Below, in pieces: positions 11,276-22,371 of a DNA stretch of 64,000 nt. The notes under the pieces are model-generated. The model made no database searches. It had not been told where the DNA came from and saw only the letters and a list, made by a program, of their open reading frames with translations. The position numbers were made by a program, and so were the translations under genes. The DNA is from Terebella lapidaria. Its lineage: Eukaryota; Annelida; Polychaeta; Terebellida; Terebellidae. The DNA is taken from NCBI GenBank assembly GCA_949152475.1, contig OX424564.1:7316001-7380000 (forward strand), in the 5' to 3' direction. Numbering within the stretch: position 1 is the first letter of the stretch; every line of letters starts with the position of its first letter.

Positions 11276-14260
11276 TCACTTGTCACATTTGCATTTACAC
11301 AGGCGTGTACATTTGAGGTTTGCTTTCGTACATTTACATGATGTACACACATGTAGACAGCTACATTTGATATCCAGATGGAAAACGTCCTTGACCACAG
11401 GCAGTGTGGTCCAAACTGGTTGGAGTTTGCCATCCGTCTTTGTCCAGCCGTGGTCTGCCGGGTTCATGTCAGCAATCATAGCCTGGTGAGCTGAAGTCCA
11501 GATGCTTGCTTGGAACACGCTTCTTTTGAGATGCTGGTCCAAGGCGTCTTTGGTTGGAGGTATTCTCTGGACGTCTCTTGTCTTCTGCGCGAAAACCTTC
11601 ATTCGGACCTGATCTACATCGGAATCCTCGGTTGACTCATTTGAGTACAGCTTACAAACAAACTGACTCGCCACTTGTTTCAGCTTTGGTGATGTTTGGA
11701 ATGGAGTATCAGTGACACTCGCGAAATTCTCCATGAGGGATGGAACATCATTCATCAGCTTGCAGCAGTAACGCTTCCCCTTAAATTTGAATGAAGATGT
11801 GCTGTCTGATCCAGTGAACGCATGGAAGAGGGCCATCGCTTTGCAGGTTGTCGTTCCTAGAGTTGCAACAGTGCTGTTCAGAGAGATCATTTTGGAGGTT
11901 GTGCCCACTTTGAATGAAATCCAAAGTTCTGCAGATGGATTCACTGCCAGGATATGGTGGAAATTACTCAGAATTTTTACGACAACATCTGTATCCCCAG
12001 TGTGAATCATCCCATGCGACGATACCTGCAGGGCATGAAGGACATGCACAACGACACGGGTGTCTGCCTCCTCGTGGTTGCATGTTCCCATTGGAGCACT
12101 GGACCCAACATTCAGGACCTGATCACCAGAAGTGATGTAGACATTCTTCCCCTCTGGAAATACTGCCTTGGCAAGTTTGCTGGACAGGAACGTGAAGAGC
12201 TCGGTCTTGTTGTCAGAATTTGCCAAAAACCTTTGCCAGTTTCCAGGAACTTTGGCATTGCCGGACACACGTTGTCGTGTTCCTGTCCCTCTTTTGTCTC
12301 TTGTGGCTCCCTTGATAGACAATGTACGGTACTGGTCCCAGACGATATCTACTCTTGTCGCTCTTTTCAAGTCATGAAGAACTCTTGGATAGAATACCTT
12401 TTCGAAGTAGTCATTGAAGGTCTTGCCTTGGACAGCTGTGCCAGGAAGTGAGTGTATCAGTACTCCACCATCAATAACGATGAACTCATACACATCTGGT
12501 GGTTGGAGTTCCTCGTCAGCTGAAAGGGTCGCACTCTCATTGAGTTCCATGATGTAGGTCAACAGACCTGACTTTGTACAAGCATTGAGAGTTCCGTTTG
12601 ACGATAACGCTGGAGGATATGTGGAAGATTCGTGCCGGAAAAATTCCGCCAAATTTCCGTCTCTACTATCCAGAACAACAAATGCTTGTCCATACAGTTC
12701 TGCATGGTCTTTGAAATGCTGCATTTTCAGCTTTACCGCCGTCTTCGGTGTCTTCTTCTCATGGAACAATAATAGATTGTTTCGTTTGATTGGTGTTGTC
12801 AGTAGTCTCTCTTTTGTTTCAAAGACAGTTTTCCTGAAGGAGTTGTACTGTTCTATTCCTGTAGACTCAAATGCACGGACAGATGCGGCAGCAGACTCAG
12901 AGATACACACCTTGTTGTCCAGTGTCACAAGGTCATCACTTCTCTCCTCGAAAGGATTTCCCTTGTCTAACAAGACATCGATGAGGTCCTTGACATGACA
13001 CCGAAATCTGTTCTGGAGGGCAAGGCCTTCTTCGTGATGGGGTAGCTGTTCGACTTCATCTTCCTCTTCGTAGGTTGGGCCTGTAAATTCACTGATTACA
13101 CGGCTAAGTTCAGGACCAGTCACAACCCAGTGTTCTAGCATGGTAGGGTGCTCCGTGAGGCCGATGATGCCTCCAGCTCCTTTCACCCTTTTGTTGGCCT
13201 GCTCATGGGCTTGGTCAATTGGTATTGATGAGAAACGGCGATTGCTTCGTGTAATTGTCCAGTTTCCATTTTCGAACTCTTCTTTGATGCTATCTGGCAG
13301 AACTTGCATGTCTCTGATGAGGACTGAAACCCAGCGTGCATAATTTTGGTGATCCAGTGCAAAGAACAATGGCACAAGCTTCTGTAGAGCAGCGATCATC
13401 AGTTCAAATTTCCGTTCTCGATGTGATCGGATGAAGAGAAATATGTCTTGCTCGTACTTGCGTACCAGTAGCCAGAACTCTATTGTTGGGTACTCCTTGG
13501 AAGCTCTCTGGATCCAGTCATCAATTTCCATTGTGGTCCCACTGTCTGTGTAAGCTCGCTTCAGAAGGCTATCGAGTACTACAAGAGTAACTTGATGAGC
13601 ATACCGTGTTCGCATTGGATCATATGCTTTGAGAAATGATGTTGCTCCGGCTTCTGTCTTGGCTAATCCAGCATCTTTGAGGACTTCAGGCCACCCAGAT
13701 CCGCGCAGGAGATCACCAATGGTGTTCCAAAGAGCCATTTCAATATGAAGTCCTCCAAGAATGACCACAAACTTGTCTTCTCCGAACACTTCGGGAAAGG
13801 TCCACTGCATCTTTTTGGCTATATCATACAGGGGTTGATCAACTGCCAGCAGGGGGATTTGTTGTGGATTCAGATATTCAGTGGTTTTTTTCACTAAGTC
13901 CATTCCATGTCGAATCATCTCAGGTGTAGCTGCTTTTTCATGGAAGAGAGGTAATAGGGCTTCAATGCAGTTTTCTGGGTGTCCTACAACATCACCTCTG
14001 GCAGCATGGAATGAAGACCACATGACAGGGACCTTTTCTGTCTCACATTCGACATCTAAGGCATCATGCACTGCTGCCATCCATGCCTGTTCATGCTCCT
14101 TTTCCCCCTCATATACACTCTTTGGTGATGGCTGTACCTCTTTGATTGGAGGCTGTGTGACCATATTCCGTCCTACGGGTGGAACGAATGTGTATGAACT
14201 GGGAAGAAGGGGTCCACTGCTCGTTGTGTCTGCTCGTCTCCTCCGTGAATCAATTTGCAA
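11276..14260 (-). CDS. Transposon protein: XPG/FEN1-like nuclease motifs with C-terminal CXC domain (994 aa)
   Basis: A long uninterrupted frame, read in the minus direction. Near residue 600 is VIDGGVLIHSLPG, followed by EEADTR at about 730-735, HTGDTDVVV at about 753-761 and HAFTGSD at about 813-819. The spacing and order match the EAEA / D-x-D / GCD acidic motifs of the XPG-I/FEN1 nuclease fold. Residues about 895-915 (RIPPTKDALDQHLKR) are another block I know from this family. The last ~30 residues form a tesmin/TSO1-like CXC cluster (KCSCLHVCTSCKCT...CKCKC). I recall many unnamed multi-copy proteins with this set in cnidarians, molluscs and fish. The true product probably starts upstream: family sequence continues in the same frame into 14285-14671 across one stop codon. 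Position inside a TIR element suggests a transposase or accessory nuclease. Confidence 0.8.
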   Translation of the reverse strand: MQIDSRRRRADTTSSGPLLPSSYTFVPPVGRNMVTQPPIKEVQPSPKSVYEGEKEHEQAWMAAVHDALDVECETEKVPVMWSSFHAARGDVVGHPENCIEALLPLFHEKAATPEMIRHGMDLVKKTTEYLNPQQIPLLAVDQPLYDIAKKMQWTFPEVFGEDKFVVILGGLHIEMALWNTIGDLLRGSGWPEVLKDAGLAKTEAGATSFLKAYDPMRTRYAHQVTLVVLDSLLKRAYTDSGTTMEIDDWIQRASKEYPTIEFWLLVRKYEQDIFLFIRSHRERKFELMIAALQKLVPLFFALDHQNYARWVSVLIRDMQVLPDSIKEEFENGNWTITRSNRRFSSIPIDQAHEQANKRVKGAGGIIGLTEHPTMLEHWVVTGPELSRVISEFTGPTYEEEDEVEQLPHHEEGLALQNRFRCHVKDLIDVLLDKGNPFEERSDDLVTLDNKVCISESAAASVRAFESTGIEQYNSFRKTVFETKERLLTTPIKRNNLLLFHEKKTPKTAVKLKMQHFKDHAELYGQAFVVLDSRDGNLAEFFRHESSTYPPALSSNGTLNACTKSGLLTYIMELNESATLSADEELQPPDVYEFIVIDGGVLIHSLPGTAVQGKTFNDYFEKVFYPRVLHDLKRATRVDIVWDQYRTLSIKGATRDKRGTGTRQRVSGNAKVPGNWQRFLANSDNKTELFTFLSSKLAKAVFPEGKNVYITSGDQVLNVGSSAPMGTCNHEEADTRVVVHVLHALQVSSHGMIHTGDTDVVVKILSNFHHILAVNPSAELWISFKVGTTSKMISLNSTVATLGTTTCKAMALFHAFTGSDSTSSFKFKGKRYCCKLMNDVPSLMENFASVTDTPFQTSPKLKQVASQFVCKLYSNESTEDSDVDQVRMKVFAQKTRDVQRIPPTKDALDQHLKRSVFQASIWTSAHQAMIADMNPADHGWTKTDGKLQPVWTTLPVVKDVFHLDIKCSCLHVCTSCKCTKANLKCTRLCKCKCDK

Positions 14261-14284
14261 AGGTTGTCTGGTCGATCCAGGATT

Positions 14285-15764
14285 CTATGATGTGGGGAAC
14301 TGAAATATTGAAATGCCTGTACCATGGAAAGATGTGGTCGCAGTACGGGATGTAGGATTGTGGTCCAGGTTGTCTAGAGCTGCAACAGTAAAGACGTGCT
14401 GACGCAAAGTTGACGGACATACAATGTCAGAGTTTTCTTTTACTTGGTCAGAGATAGCCTGTGCAAGTCTGACTTCAATGGTGAGGACTTTTTTGTAGGA
14501 CACACTGAGAGAATACTCATGTAGTAATTCAACTAACTTCTTGCTTCGTGTTTCAGAGTGGAATTTCAGCCCCAAGAATACTGCAAGTGGTGGTTCACAA
14601 CTCGTACTCGTCGAAAGTGATGTCATATTCAACATTGCTATCTGACTGACGGTGGACCTTTCTAGAATCATTTTGTGCTGGTGATGATTTGGGACCTGCT
14701 AGGAGTTGTCGAAAGAAATACTTCATACGTTGTGGTATGGATAATTCTTCACATCCAATGGGGAATGAACCCTTGAAGCTGAAGCCCTTTTCATGTTTTG
14801 AAACAGCTTTACGGAGGATAGATGCTGCCATCAACAATGTGTGGGATTCTGGGGTTTGGCATGCTTCTGATATGATCTTTCTGGCTGTACTCGAGCAAAT
14901 GATGAAAACTCGGTCTCGTACACCTTTCTCCTCTGTCATATCTGGGTTAGTGGGTGAGTATTTTTTCCTTCAGATGAGTGCGATTCACTGTCTTCTGGAT
15001 TCCATGTTGTTCCAATCTATCTGTCATCATATCGGTCAAATCTTGCATGGCAAAAACTTTACGGCCCCCATCAACTTCCTCTTTTATGAATTGGAGAAGT
15101 TCATTTTGAGCTGTCACCTCAAGGTCTGCGCTGGCATTTTCTGGTTGAACTTTTGAATCATACCTTCGGTTGAAGGTTATGTAACATTTGCGATGGTATT
15201 TAGCTTCAATGGCGACTAGATCGCCTTCTGCAAGACGTGCCACAATGTGATCGTCACCAAGAACCACTGCTTTATCATGAATGGTTTTTGTGAGAGTTTC
15301 TGGAACGAATGGTCCGCAGTACTCGTTTCATTCCCACAGAAGAGACACACGTCACGATTATGATCTTCGCCATCGATGCCACGCGGCTGCCGCTTGAGTC
15401 TTTTTGCTGAAGGACCTAATCCTTGAGAGTAACGTTTCTTTGCACGTTCAAGAGCTGACGCCCTATAAAGGTGACGGCAAGATTTGTGCCAACATGCACG
15501 GTTTTTACACATAGAGTGCTCATCAGGTAGCTCAACATCTGGATGAGGGGCAGCATCAGCATGTCTGAATGCATCCGCCAGGCGCAGGATCTCTGGATAT
15601 GCCTCGTCTCTGCGAGCAGACACTGGATTTTCAAGAGGACAAGTAAGGTCTTCTTCGGTGTGTGTCTGGCACAAAATGCATTTTTCCCAGTTTGGTTCTG
15701 CCATACTAGACATCTGTAAAGATAGCCAGATAAAAGCTAGGTCATGGGAACCCTGGGATGACAA
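14285..15764 (-). pseudogene. N-terminal part of the same transposon protein, spread over several frames
   Basis: Minus-strand stretches carry the front of the family. First comes a cysteine/histidine pattern (WEKCILCQ... CWHKSCRHLYRASALERAKKR, then CLFCGN) near 15330-15700. Next is VARLAEGDLVAIEAKYHRKC near 15150-15250, a metal-binding-type pattern. Then follow a helical region near 14600-14940 and the hallmark LDNLDHNPTSRTATTSFHGT near 14330. These lie in three different frames, and an in-frame TAG separates the last stretch from the 994-aa ORF. Either this copy has about three frame changes and a stop, or short introns remove some of them. I saw no convincing intron for the TAG. The zinc-type motifs probably bind the element ends or form a complex; that is inference. 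Confidence 0.7.
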
Positions 15765-16256
15765 GGAAAAATGCCAATAGAAAGGTCAGGCCAACTAACC
15801 ATCATGGAACATTGTTCGCTAATTAAATTGATAGACGCAATCTAGTAAATATGCCTACATGTCTTACTGTTTTGCATCAAATAGTTTCTTACCTCATTTT
15901 CTTACTTGTTGACTTGTGGCAAGTTATTGGAGTGGCCTGGATAGCATATATTGTCTGTTGCAATTTAATGGCACAAAACACAGATAACTGTGACTTTGTG
16001 AAATACAAAAAAAAAAACGCAATAAAATAAACCAGTAACCATGGAAACAAAAAAAACGCAATAAAACAAACCAGTAACCATGGAAAAATGTGGTAAGACA
16101 GTATAGCCATGGCAATCATGTACATGTTGTGGGAACAAGCCTATATTGGTATCAAGCCTATTGGCTATATAAGCCTATCAACCCTATTGGTAAAGCAATT
16201 ATATGGGCATACATGTACATGTATTGTAGCCTATATTATTACGATTTACTAGATGA

Positions 16257-16767
16257 TGGCGGCACCAATTTGCATATTCATATGGTACAAACACATGCAA
16301 TCTCTTCTTAAATGGTTTTATTTGGATCCTAGACCCTCAAAACCTGGGCCTGGAAGCCTTAAAATTTCAGCTATCTGCAACATTGACTGAGATATAGCCG
16401 GAATTGGATTTTTCGGTAATGGCGGCATTACTTTGCATAAATATCGTCAGTCTGACATTTATTTCACTTGTTAACACACATAACAGCTCTATATACACTT
16501 TCTACATTACCCAGACACTCAAAACATCCATTAAATATCCAATTACTATAATGTAGTTGACATTTTTTGTAATTTTAATGTTTTGCCTTGCCTGTTGGGG
16601 GTAGGGATGCCCCCAGGGACCCCGAACAGCCGAAATTTGGTTTGCCAGATTGCCACTCGGACCAAAATTGTTCTATAGGCACTAATCTTCAAGGAAGTAG
16701 TGAAAATCAAACTTTTACATGAATTTGAAATGACTGGGAAAATTAACCCATATGCGGCACCCCACTA
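16257..16767. repeat. Right terminal inverted repeat, ~510 bp
   Basis: Reverse complement of 10564-11065. It includes GGGGTAGGGATGCCCCCAGG and ends GGCACCCCACTA before the TAA duplication at 16768-16770. The arms differ by scattered substitutions and one short insertion near the outer end. Confidence 0.85.
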
Positions 16768-17560
16768 TAACGGATTTCTAGGTTGAATAGATTCACTGCT
16801 TTGGCTGAATGATTAGACATGTTAACGTGTATTCCAACAACATTAAACGCGGGAAACGCATCAATGGACCTTTTCACAGAGCCCTTCCTGGGACTATGAA
16901 TAATCGGTAATCTCCGTCTTTCAATGCACCAATCACTGGCTGGTCGTTGGTATCGCGAGATCAACTAAAACCACTGCGCGATTTTCCTGTCCAGTGGTTA
17001 CAGAAATGGCGGGAGTAATTGTCAGTCAAATGGACAAAAAGGCGCTGTAGTATATAGAATTGTGCATCTAAATGTGCATCGCACCGATTTCACAAAGATG
17101 AATCAACAAGAAACGAATGACTTGTTTTTCGAGCACTGTGGCATGTGTATGACTTCAGAAGATAAACCTCTCGCAAACCGAAACTCTGGGTTTTCCGAGA
17201 AAATAAGATTGTCCCCAAACCGAAAGTCTGGGTTTTTCCCCGGATAACAAACGGCCCAGCCGCGACAAAATAGTCAGACACAAGAAAATTATGAAAAAAA
17301 TTCCCTATCTGAAGCGTTTCTCTGCAAAAATGGCGGAAACTGCCTATTTGAAATGTTTTTGGTGATTGTAATCGCGTATTTAGAAAATTCGCGTCCGTTA
17401 GGAAAGCCGTTGGGATACGAATCTGTGGCCAGCACCTGATTGGCTGGATTATTGGTCGTTCGGCTATCATCGGAAACCTGTGCTGTGAAAAGGTCCATTA
17501 CAGATACTTGAATGAGTTCGGGGAGGTTTGTGAATTTATCACATCTATAACTAATAGTTA
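16768..17560. repeat. Dispersed repeat unit, right half, itself split by a MITE
   Basis: TAACGGATTTCTAGG onwards continues the unit seen intact at 8418-8600. Homology stops near 16860, where another inverted-repeat element begins, and resumes near 17500 with ACTTGAATGAGTTCGGGGAGGTTTGTG. This copy has therefore received two separate insertions. Confidence 0.7.
16863..17499. mobile_element. Non-autonomous TIR element, AATGGACCTTTTCACAG ends
   Basis: AATGGACCTTTTCACAG at 16863 is mirrored by CTGTGAAAAGGTCCATT ending at 17499, an exact 17-bp inverted repeat. No transposase frame is present. The corresponding place in the 8.1-8.6 kb copy has no such sequence, which supports an insertion, although flank divergence hides the exact target duplication. 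Confidence 0.65.
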
Positions 17561-18712
17561 TATAGATTTTATGTCGAAATCCTGATTTTATGCCATTGGA
17601 CACATTCAAATTTGTGGGCAAAAAATGTGGTTCAAAATTGCCTCACTACTATTTTTTTTCGGGGGAGGGGGGGGGGGGGGGGGGCGGGGGGTCAAAAATG
17701 GAATGCAACGAGATATGAAGCATATACATGGAGTCCCTTCTTATTACCAATGAGAGCGGTTTCAGAATGAACAATGTTAAGAGCAAGATGCTTATTTCAT
17801 TATCTTCTGGCAGTTGTTTATAAGGACTTGGCATTGTTCGCTCGGATACTTTATACTTGGGTATTAGTTTCATGTTTATTGCTCTTAGTGATTCTATGTC
17901 ATTGTCAGGTGGCAGTTTTTGTATATTTTCTTTATTTTGATTTTTTGTATATGTGCATGCACCTAGTTCTGTAGTTGAATGGGGAATTATCTATGGATAG
18001 TTGGATTTCAGCAGCGATGAATTCAGATCTATTTTGATCATTCAACATCAAAGTTTTAAGACAAGCACATATTTCTTAATACAACTAACAGTACAGTAGT
18101 TCGTATTTCATGTACTTCATTAGGCTAATTCAAATATACGATAAGGCATATATAAATCAAAGTCTAGAAGACAGCCTTGTTCTAAGAGTGTGGTTTTGAA
18201 ATGAACCACACCATAAGATATCACCCCGAGGGTGGGAGGGCCCCCCCTCCCACCCTCGGCGTGATATCTGTCCATGTTTTATGAACATTACTAAGACAGC
18301 AGTCCATGTTTTATGAACATTACTAAGACGATCAAGTATCAACAAAAACAATAACACTTGCAACATGAACATATACCATACCAGCAGATTGTTTTAGTTT
18401 TATATATCCCGACTTCATCCATCGCAGTAGTCCGCCTATATACGTATGAGCATTTTCGAGAGAGTTGAAGATGTATTTTTTTTGCCAAACTAGGCGAGCA
18501 ATCTAACTACCGAATACCAGATCAAATGAAATAAATATTACGTTTACTCTCAACGTGTTCTTTTTAAAACAAAATAATCGATCCCTTGTTGCTGAGATCA
18601 AGTCTGTTTAGAGGACACAATATTGACTTTTACTTTAAATATATGAACAACCATTCAAATATGTTCTATTCAATAAGATACTTTCATAAAAATGAGGCCA
18701 AGGGTCAAAGAT
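17561..18712. other. Unassigned DNA with a G-run
   Basis: No gene is recognised. A run of about 18 G lies near 17668-17685. Near 17838-17870 a short stretch (TTGTTCGCTCGGATACTTTA) resembles the 3' terminal region of the reverse-transcriptase element at 27.66 and 49.6 kb. Near 18280-18330 a 30-bp phrase beginning CATGTTTTATGAACATTACT is doubled. Confidence 0.35.
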
Positions 18713-20274
18713 AGGTTACTGGACAATAAATGTTTAATAATTTAGATGCTAGCCAGGTCACTGGTTAAATTCAAGATCAAGAGAATATTCAGCATATATA
18801 ATGTTAAGCATATATCATGTCCACAGTTGATTGCTAAGCTGTAATTTCAACAAACAGAGAGATATTAGCAGTTTTGTACTGTGGCCTTGAAAATGAAGGC
18901 AAAGGTCAAAATAGAGGTCATCATAATATATTTGACGTATAGCATTTCAAAGGAAACTTGAAAATAAGGTCATTGGTCAGGTCGAGGGCACGAGTATATT
19001 CAGCATATATAGAGTTTGACCACAATTGATTCCTAAGCTGTAAAGTTGATAATAAGTGAGATATTAGCCACTTGTGATCTGACCTTGAAAATGAGGTCAA
19101 AAATCAAGTTCAAGGTCATGAGAATATTCAGCATATATCATTTCCTGTTCGCAGTTGATTCTAAGCTGTGAAGTCGATAATAAGCGAGATTAGCCATTTT
19201 GTTCTCTGACATGGAAAATGAGGTTAAAGGTCGGATTCAAGTTTACCAAAGTATTCATCATATATCATTCCCTATTTGTTCACTATCGAACCATGAGCTG
19301 TAAAGTCGATAATAAGCGAGATATTAGCCATTTTGTGCTTTGACCTTAAAAATAAATTCAAGGTCAAATTCAAGGTCATCAACATATTCAGTGTTCATCA
19401 TTTTCTATATGTCCACAATTGGTTCTCAAGCCATAAAGTCAATAGAGGAGCCAGATATTAGGCATTTTGTCCTTTGACCTTGAAAATGAGGTCAAATGTC
19501 GAAATCAAGGTCATGGCAATATTTAGCATATATCATGTTCACAATTGATTCCTAAGCTGTAAAATCGATAATAAAGGAGATATTAGTCATTTGTCCTGTG
19601 CCCTTGAAATTTAGGTCAAAGGTCGAATTGGAGGTCATGGGAATAATCTGTATATATAATTTCCTATATGTTCATAATTGATTCCTAAGCTGTAAAGTCG
19701 ATAATAAGCCTGATATGAGCCATTTTGTGCTCTGACCTTGAAACTGAGGTCAGAGATCAAATTCAAGGTCACGAGAATATTCAGCATATATCATTTCCGT
19801 TATGTCCACAATTGATTCCTAAACTCTAATCTCAATATTAAGTGAGATATTAGACATAATGTGTCCCATTATAAAGCATAGGAGAATTTAACATGGGAAG
19901 GTCCCATTTGGGCCGAGTGTGGGCCAAAATGGCACACTTCGAGCAGTTCAAGCACAACGAAATTTATACACATCACAGGAGTACATATGAGGAGTGTTAT
20001 GTATCAAAAAGAAAAAGTCACTGAACAGATTTTGAGAAAATGGTCGCCAAAGTCTAAAATCAGGCATTTTTCGTCGAAAACGGCCGCCATTTTGAAAAAA
20101 TGCGAAAATAAAAAAACTAAAAAATGCTTCTTTCTTGAATTATTTTCGAGCATTTTTGTGCACAATTTCAGAAAATTTCGCCCTTAAACAAAAAGATAAA
20201 AATGTCGACGACGACGGACCACGACGGACGCAACGCCATGCCCATAGGTTATCGAACCAAATGTCCGGTAACCT
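18713..20274 (+). mobile_element. AGGTTAC element, copy A, with half-site array
   Basis: It starts AGGTTACTGGACAAT and ends GTCCGGTAACCT, short inverted ends shared with copies at 30776-31578 and 47974-49244. The left 1.1 kb is a tandem array of roughly 130-170-bp units. Each carries TGACCTTGAAAATGAGGTCA-like and TCAAGGTCA-like motifs plus AATATTCAGCATATATCATT. The right 0.4 kb is unique, including AAACGGCCGCCATTTTGAAA and a CGACGACG tract before the end. No coding capacity, so non-autonomous. This copy's motifs are more decayed than those at 48 kb. Confidence 0.7.
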
Positions 20275-21659
20275 AAAAAAGTTTACTGGTCTCGAGAAAA
20301 TTAGTTGGTATCCTGAATTCGCGCATTCGTTAATGTTCATGATTGTGAGGGAAGAAAATATTGTGATTTTGAAAATAGAATAAATCAGAATGAATGCACA
20401 CTGACAGGTGGGAGAAAAAATTATAAATAGAAGGTGTTTCTGTCACAGAGAAGAGACAATAAAATATGTGGGACAAAATTCGGTGGCCTTCTTTCGATAT
20501 ACCATTGAAAACCTATGTTTCCAAAAGCACGAATGGATACCGAGAAACAGGCAAATTCCAATTCCAAGGCCGACTGCATGGACATAGTTTACAAGTTCAG
20601 TACTGATGGTCAAATCCAAGGGATACCATCAGTATCATAGTCAGAGCTATGAGAATATCACAGACACCCAGCTAGCTGAGTGTGAAATCAGGTGCTTTGG
20701 AAGGGTGAGCATCTCTTGCCCTGCATGCGACACCCGCTGTGATGTCCACCATGGTAAACCGGGAAGCAAACATGCAGAAAACTACAAGGATGGAATGATA
20801 TCTTCCATCATATGTGTGACAGGCTTGGCGTAAGCTGCAACATATGGCATTGGAACTTCAAGCAAAATTCATATTACAACATATAGGGCCATTCGTGCAT
20901 CACACAGACAGAACTAGATATGCAATAGACGTTTGTGTGTATGGGGCATGGACAGAAAAAGCCCTAATCGCCAGGTGGTAGCACTGTTTCAGTGGTAATA
21001 TGACGTCAAAACGTTATTTATTATGGCGATACCGTGGTATTACTCAAAACGTATGGAATTTTCGCGCCAAATATCACCTGCATTCTTCACAACAGACCAT
21101 AACTCTTAGTGATTTGGCGCCAAAATCATCACTATTACAATGCTGCCACCTATCGAATGAGCTTTGTACAAGCCCCATTATGTTAGTTTGCAACGCAGTC
21201 ACCTAGACAACTTTACAGCAGAGAAAAGTGAGTCGGATGTGACTACGAACTCACGCAAATTGAAAGTTTGAACACTTTTGAAATGACATTAATTCACAAC
21301 ATTGCTATTGACAAACTAGTAGTATAAAATTCTTCAGATTTCATGTATTCATCACTTTCGTGATGAATTCTTTTCGTGGAGTCTCATCTAGTCTAGTCTA
21401 TGGGTGTAATAAAGACACAAATCCCACCAGATACATCACCTATCTGTATTTCTGGAACTGCACATGTATAGTATCACCAGGACAGGCTTGTATTTGTACG
21501 ACTCACCACTTATATACACATATCAACGTGTGCCTCAGTATATTATAATGAAACAACTGCTGCATGTTTTCACAAATTTGGTGACTCACAACCTACTATT
21601 CGTGAACGTTCATTATATGGATATGAGGCTTGGATGAGCGCATGCAATATCAAAGAAGA
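20275..21659. other. Mostly unassigned DNA; one small ORF
   Basis: At 20606-20833 (+) a 75-codon frame has a cysteine/histidine-rich stretch (CEIRCFGRVSISCPACDTRC, then H and KHAENY) that could be a zinc-binding remnant of a mobile-element protein. It is too short to assign and has no visible exon partners. The rest shows no gene or repeat I recognise. Confidence 0.3.
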
Positions 21660-22012
21660 GAGGACACAACAGATCACAACAGCATCACAACAGATAACAG
21701 ATCACAACAGCATCAAAACAGAAAACAGATCACAACAGAATCAAAACAGATAACAGATCATAACATCAAAACAGATAACAGATCACTACAGCATCAAAAC
21801 AGATAACAGATCACAATAGCATCACAACAGATAACAGATCACAACAGCATCAAAACATATAACAGATCACAACAGCATCAAAACAGATAACATCAAAACA
21901 GATCACAACAGCCTCACAACAGATAACAGATCACAACAGCATCACAACAGATAACAAATCACAACAGCATCAAAACAGATAACAGATCACAACAGCATCA
22001 AAAGAGATAAAT
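21660..22012. repeat. Minisatellite, ~27-28-bp unit
   Basis: About 12 imperfect units of the phrase CACAACAGCATCAAAACAGA followed by TAACAGAT. Units vary by single changes and by short deletions. Adjacent copies touch with no unique spacers, so it is a tandem array and not a CRISPR. Confidence 0.9.
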
Positions 22013-22024
22013 ATATCTGCTCCA

Positions 22025-22285
22025 TGGGGTTTGTTTCGGATTTCTAAATTATTTTCATAGGTTGTTGGGCAGTTGTACACTGATTCCATCAGGTGAGAAG
22101 TAACACACTGTCTGCTCCTGATGACGCCAGCGTGTCTTTGGATGAACTATTCGGTCGACTCTCTTCTATGTCTATGGTTTCTATTGCAAAATGTTGTATT
22201 TTACGTTTGTTATTGGCATCATCAAAATATGACTGTATTGGTGATAATAGAATGATACTTACATCCAGACAATTGTGTCATAACA
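22025..22285 (-). repeat. Dispersed repeat family R, inverted copy
   Basis: Reverse complement of the ~320-bp unit found twice at 55998-56690, with a diverged copy near 28400-28690. Shared phrases include CATAGGTTGTTGGGCAGTTG and TTTCTATTGCAAAATGTTGT. Part of the unit is replaced here by CTCTCTTCTATGTCTATGG, a 19-mer that also forms one arm of the palindrome at 23031-23067. Confidence 0.65.
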
Positions 22286-22371
22286 CGCCATAAAAGGTGT
22301 TATTATATGTCTTATCAGTTTGTCCCCATCTTATTAAATGTAAATTGACGAGTGCAATAAATATCCATATA

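Larger units (their letters stand above)
10564..16767 (-). mobile_element. Autonomous-type DNA transposon, TAGT ends, TAA duplication, XPG/CXC ORF (Academ-like)
   Basis: A 6,204-bp insertion. The ends read TAGTGGGGTGCC and GGCACCCCACTA, with TAA outside each (10561-10563, 16768-16770). The inverted arms are very long: about 10564-11065 pairs with about 16257-16767, with a modest number of mismatches. The uninterrupted copy of the surrounding repeat at 8.1-8.6 kb has a single TAA at the same point, so the edges are secure. The interior codes on the minus strand for one large protein family (see the ORFs at 11276-14260 and 14285-15764). A 3-bp duplication plus an XPG-like nuclease domain resembles what I recall of the Academ superfamily. 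CACTA is unlikely because the end motif points the other way. The reading frame is not continuous at its N-terminal side, so this copy is probably inactive. Confidence 0.85.

Noticed and set aside
11787-12998. Plus-strand ORFs of 70-165 codons
   Set aside because: Shadows of the 994-aa minus-strand transposon ORF; composition is not protein-like.
10564-16767. CACTA (EnSpm) assignment because the right end reads CACTA and the duplication is 3 bp
   Set aside because: In CACTA elements the left end starts CACTA. Here the left end starts TAGTG, the opposite direction, and the encoded protein is not a CACTA transposase.
18713-20274. Receptor half-site array as a host enhancer
   Set aside because: The array belongs to a dispersed element present at three places with shared ends, so it is described as part of that element; enhancer activity is only a hypothesis.
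21660-22012. Regular repeats resembling a CRISPR array
   Set aside because: Units are directly adjacent and degenerate with no unique spacers, and the window is eukaryotic.
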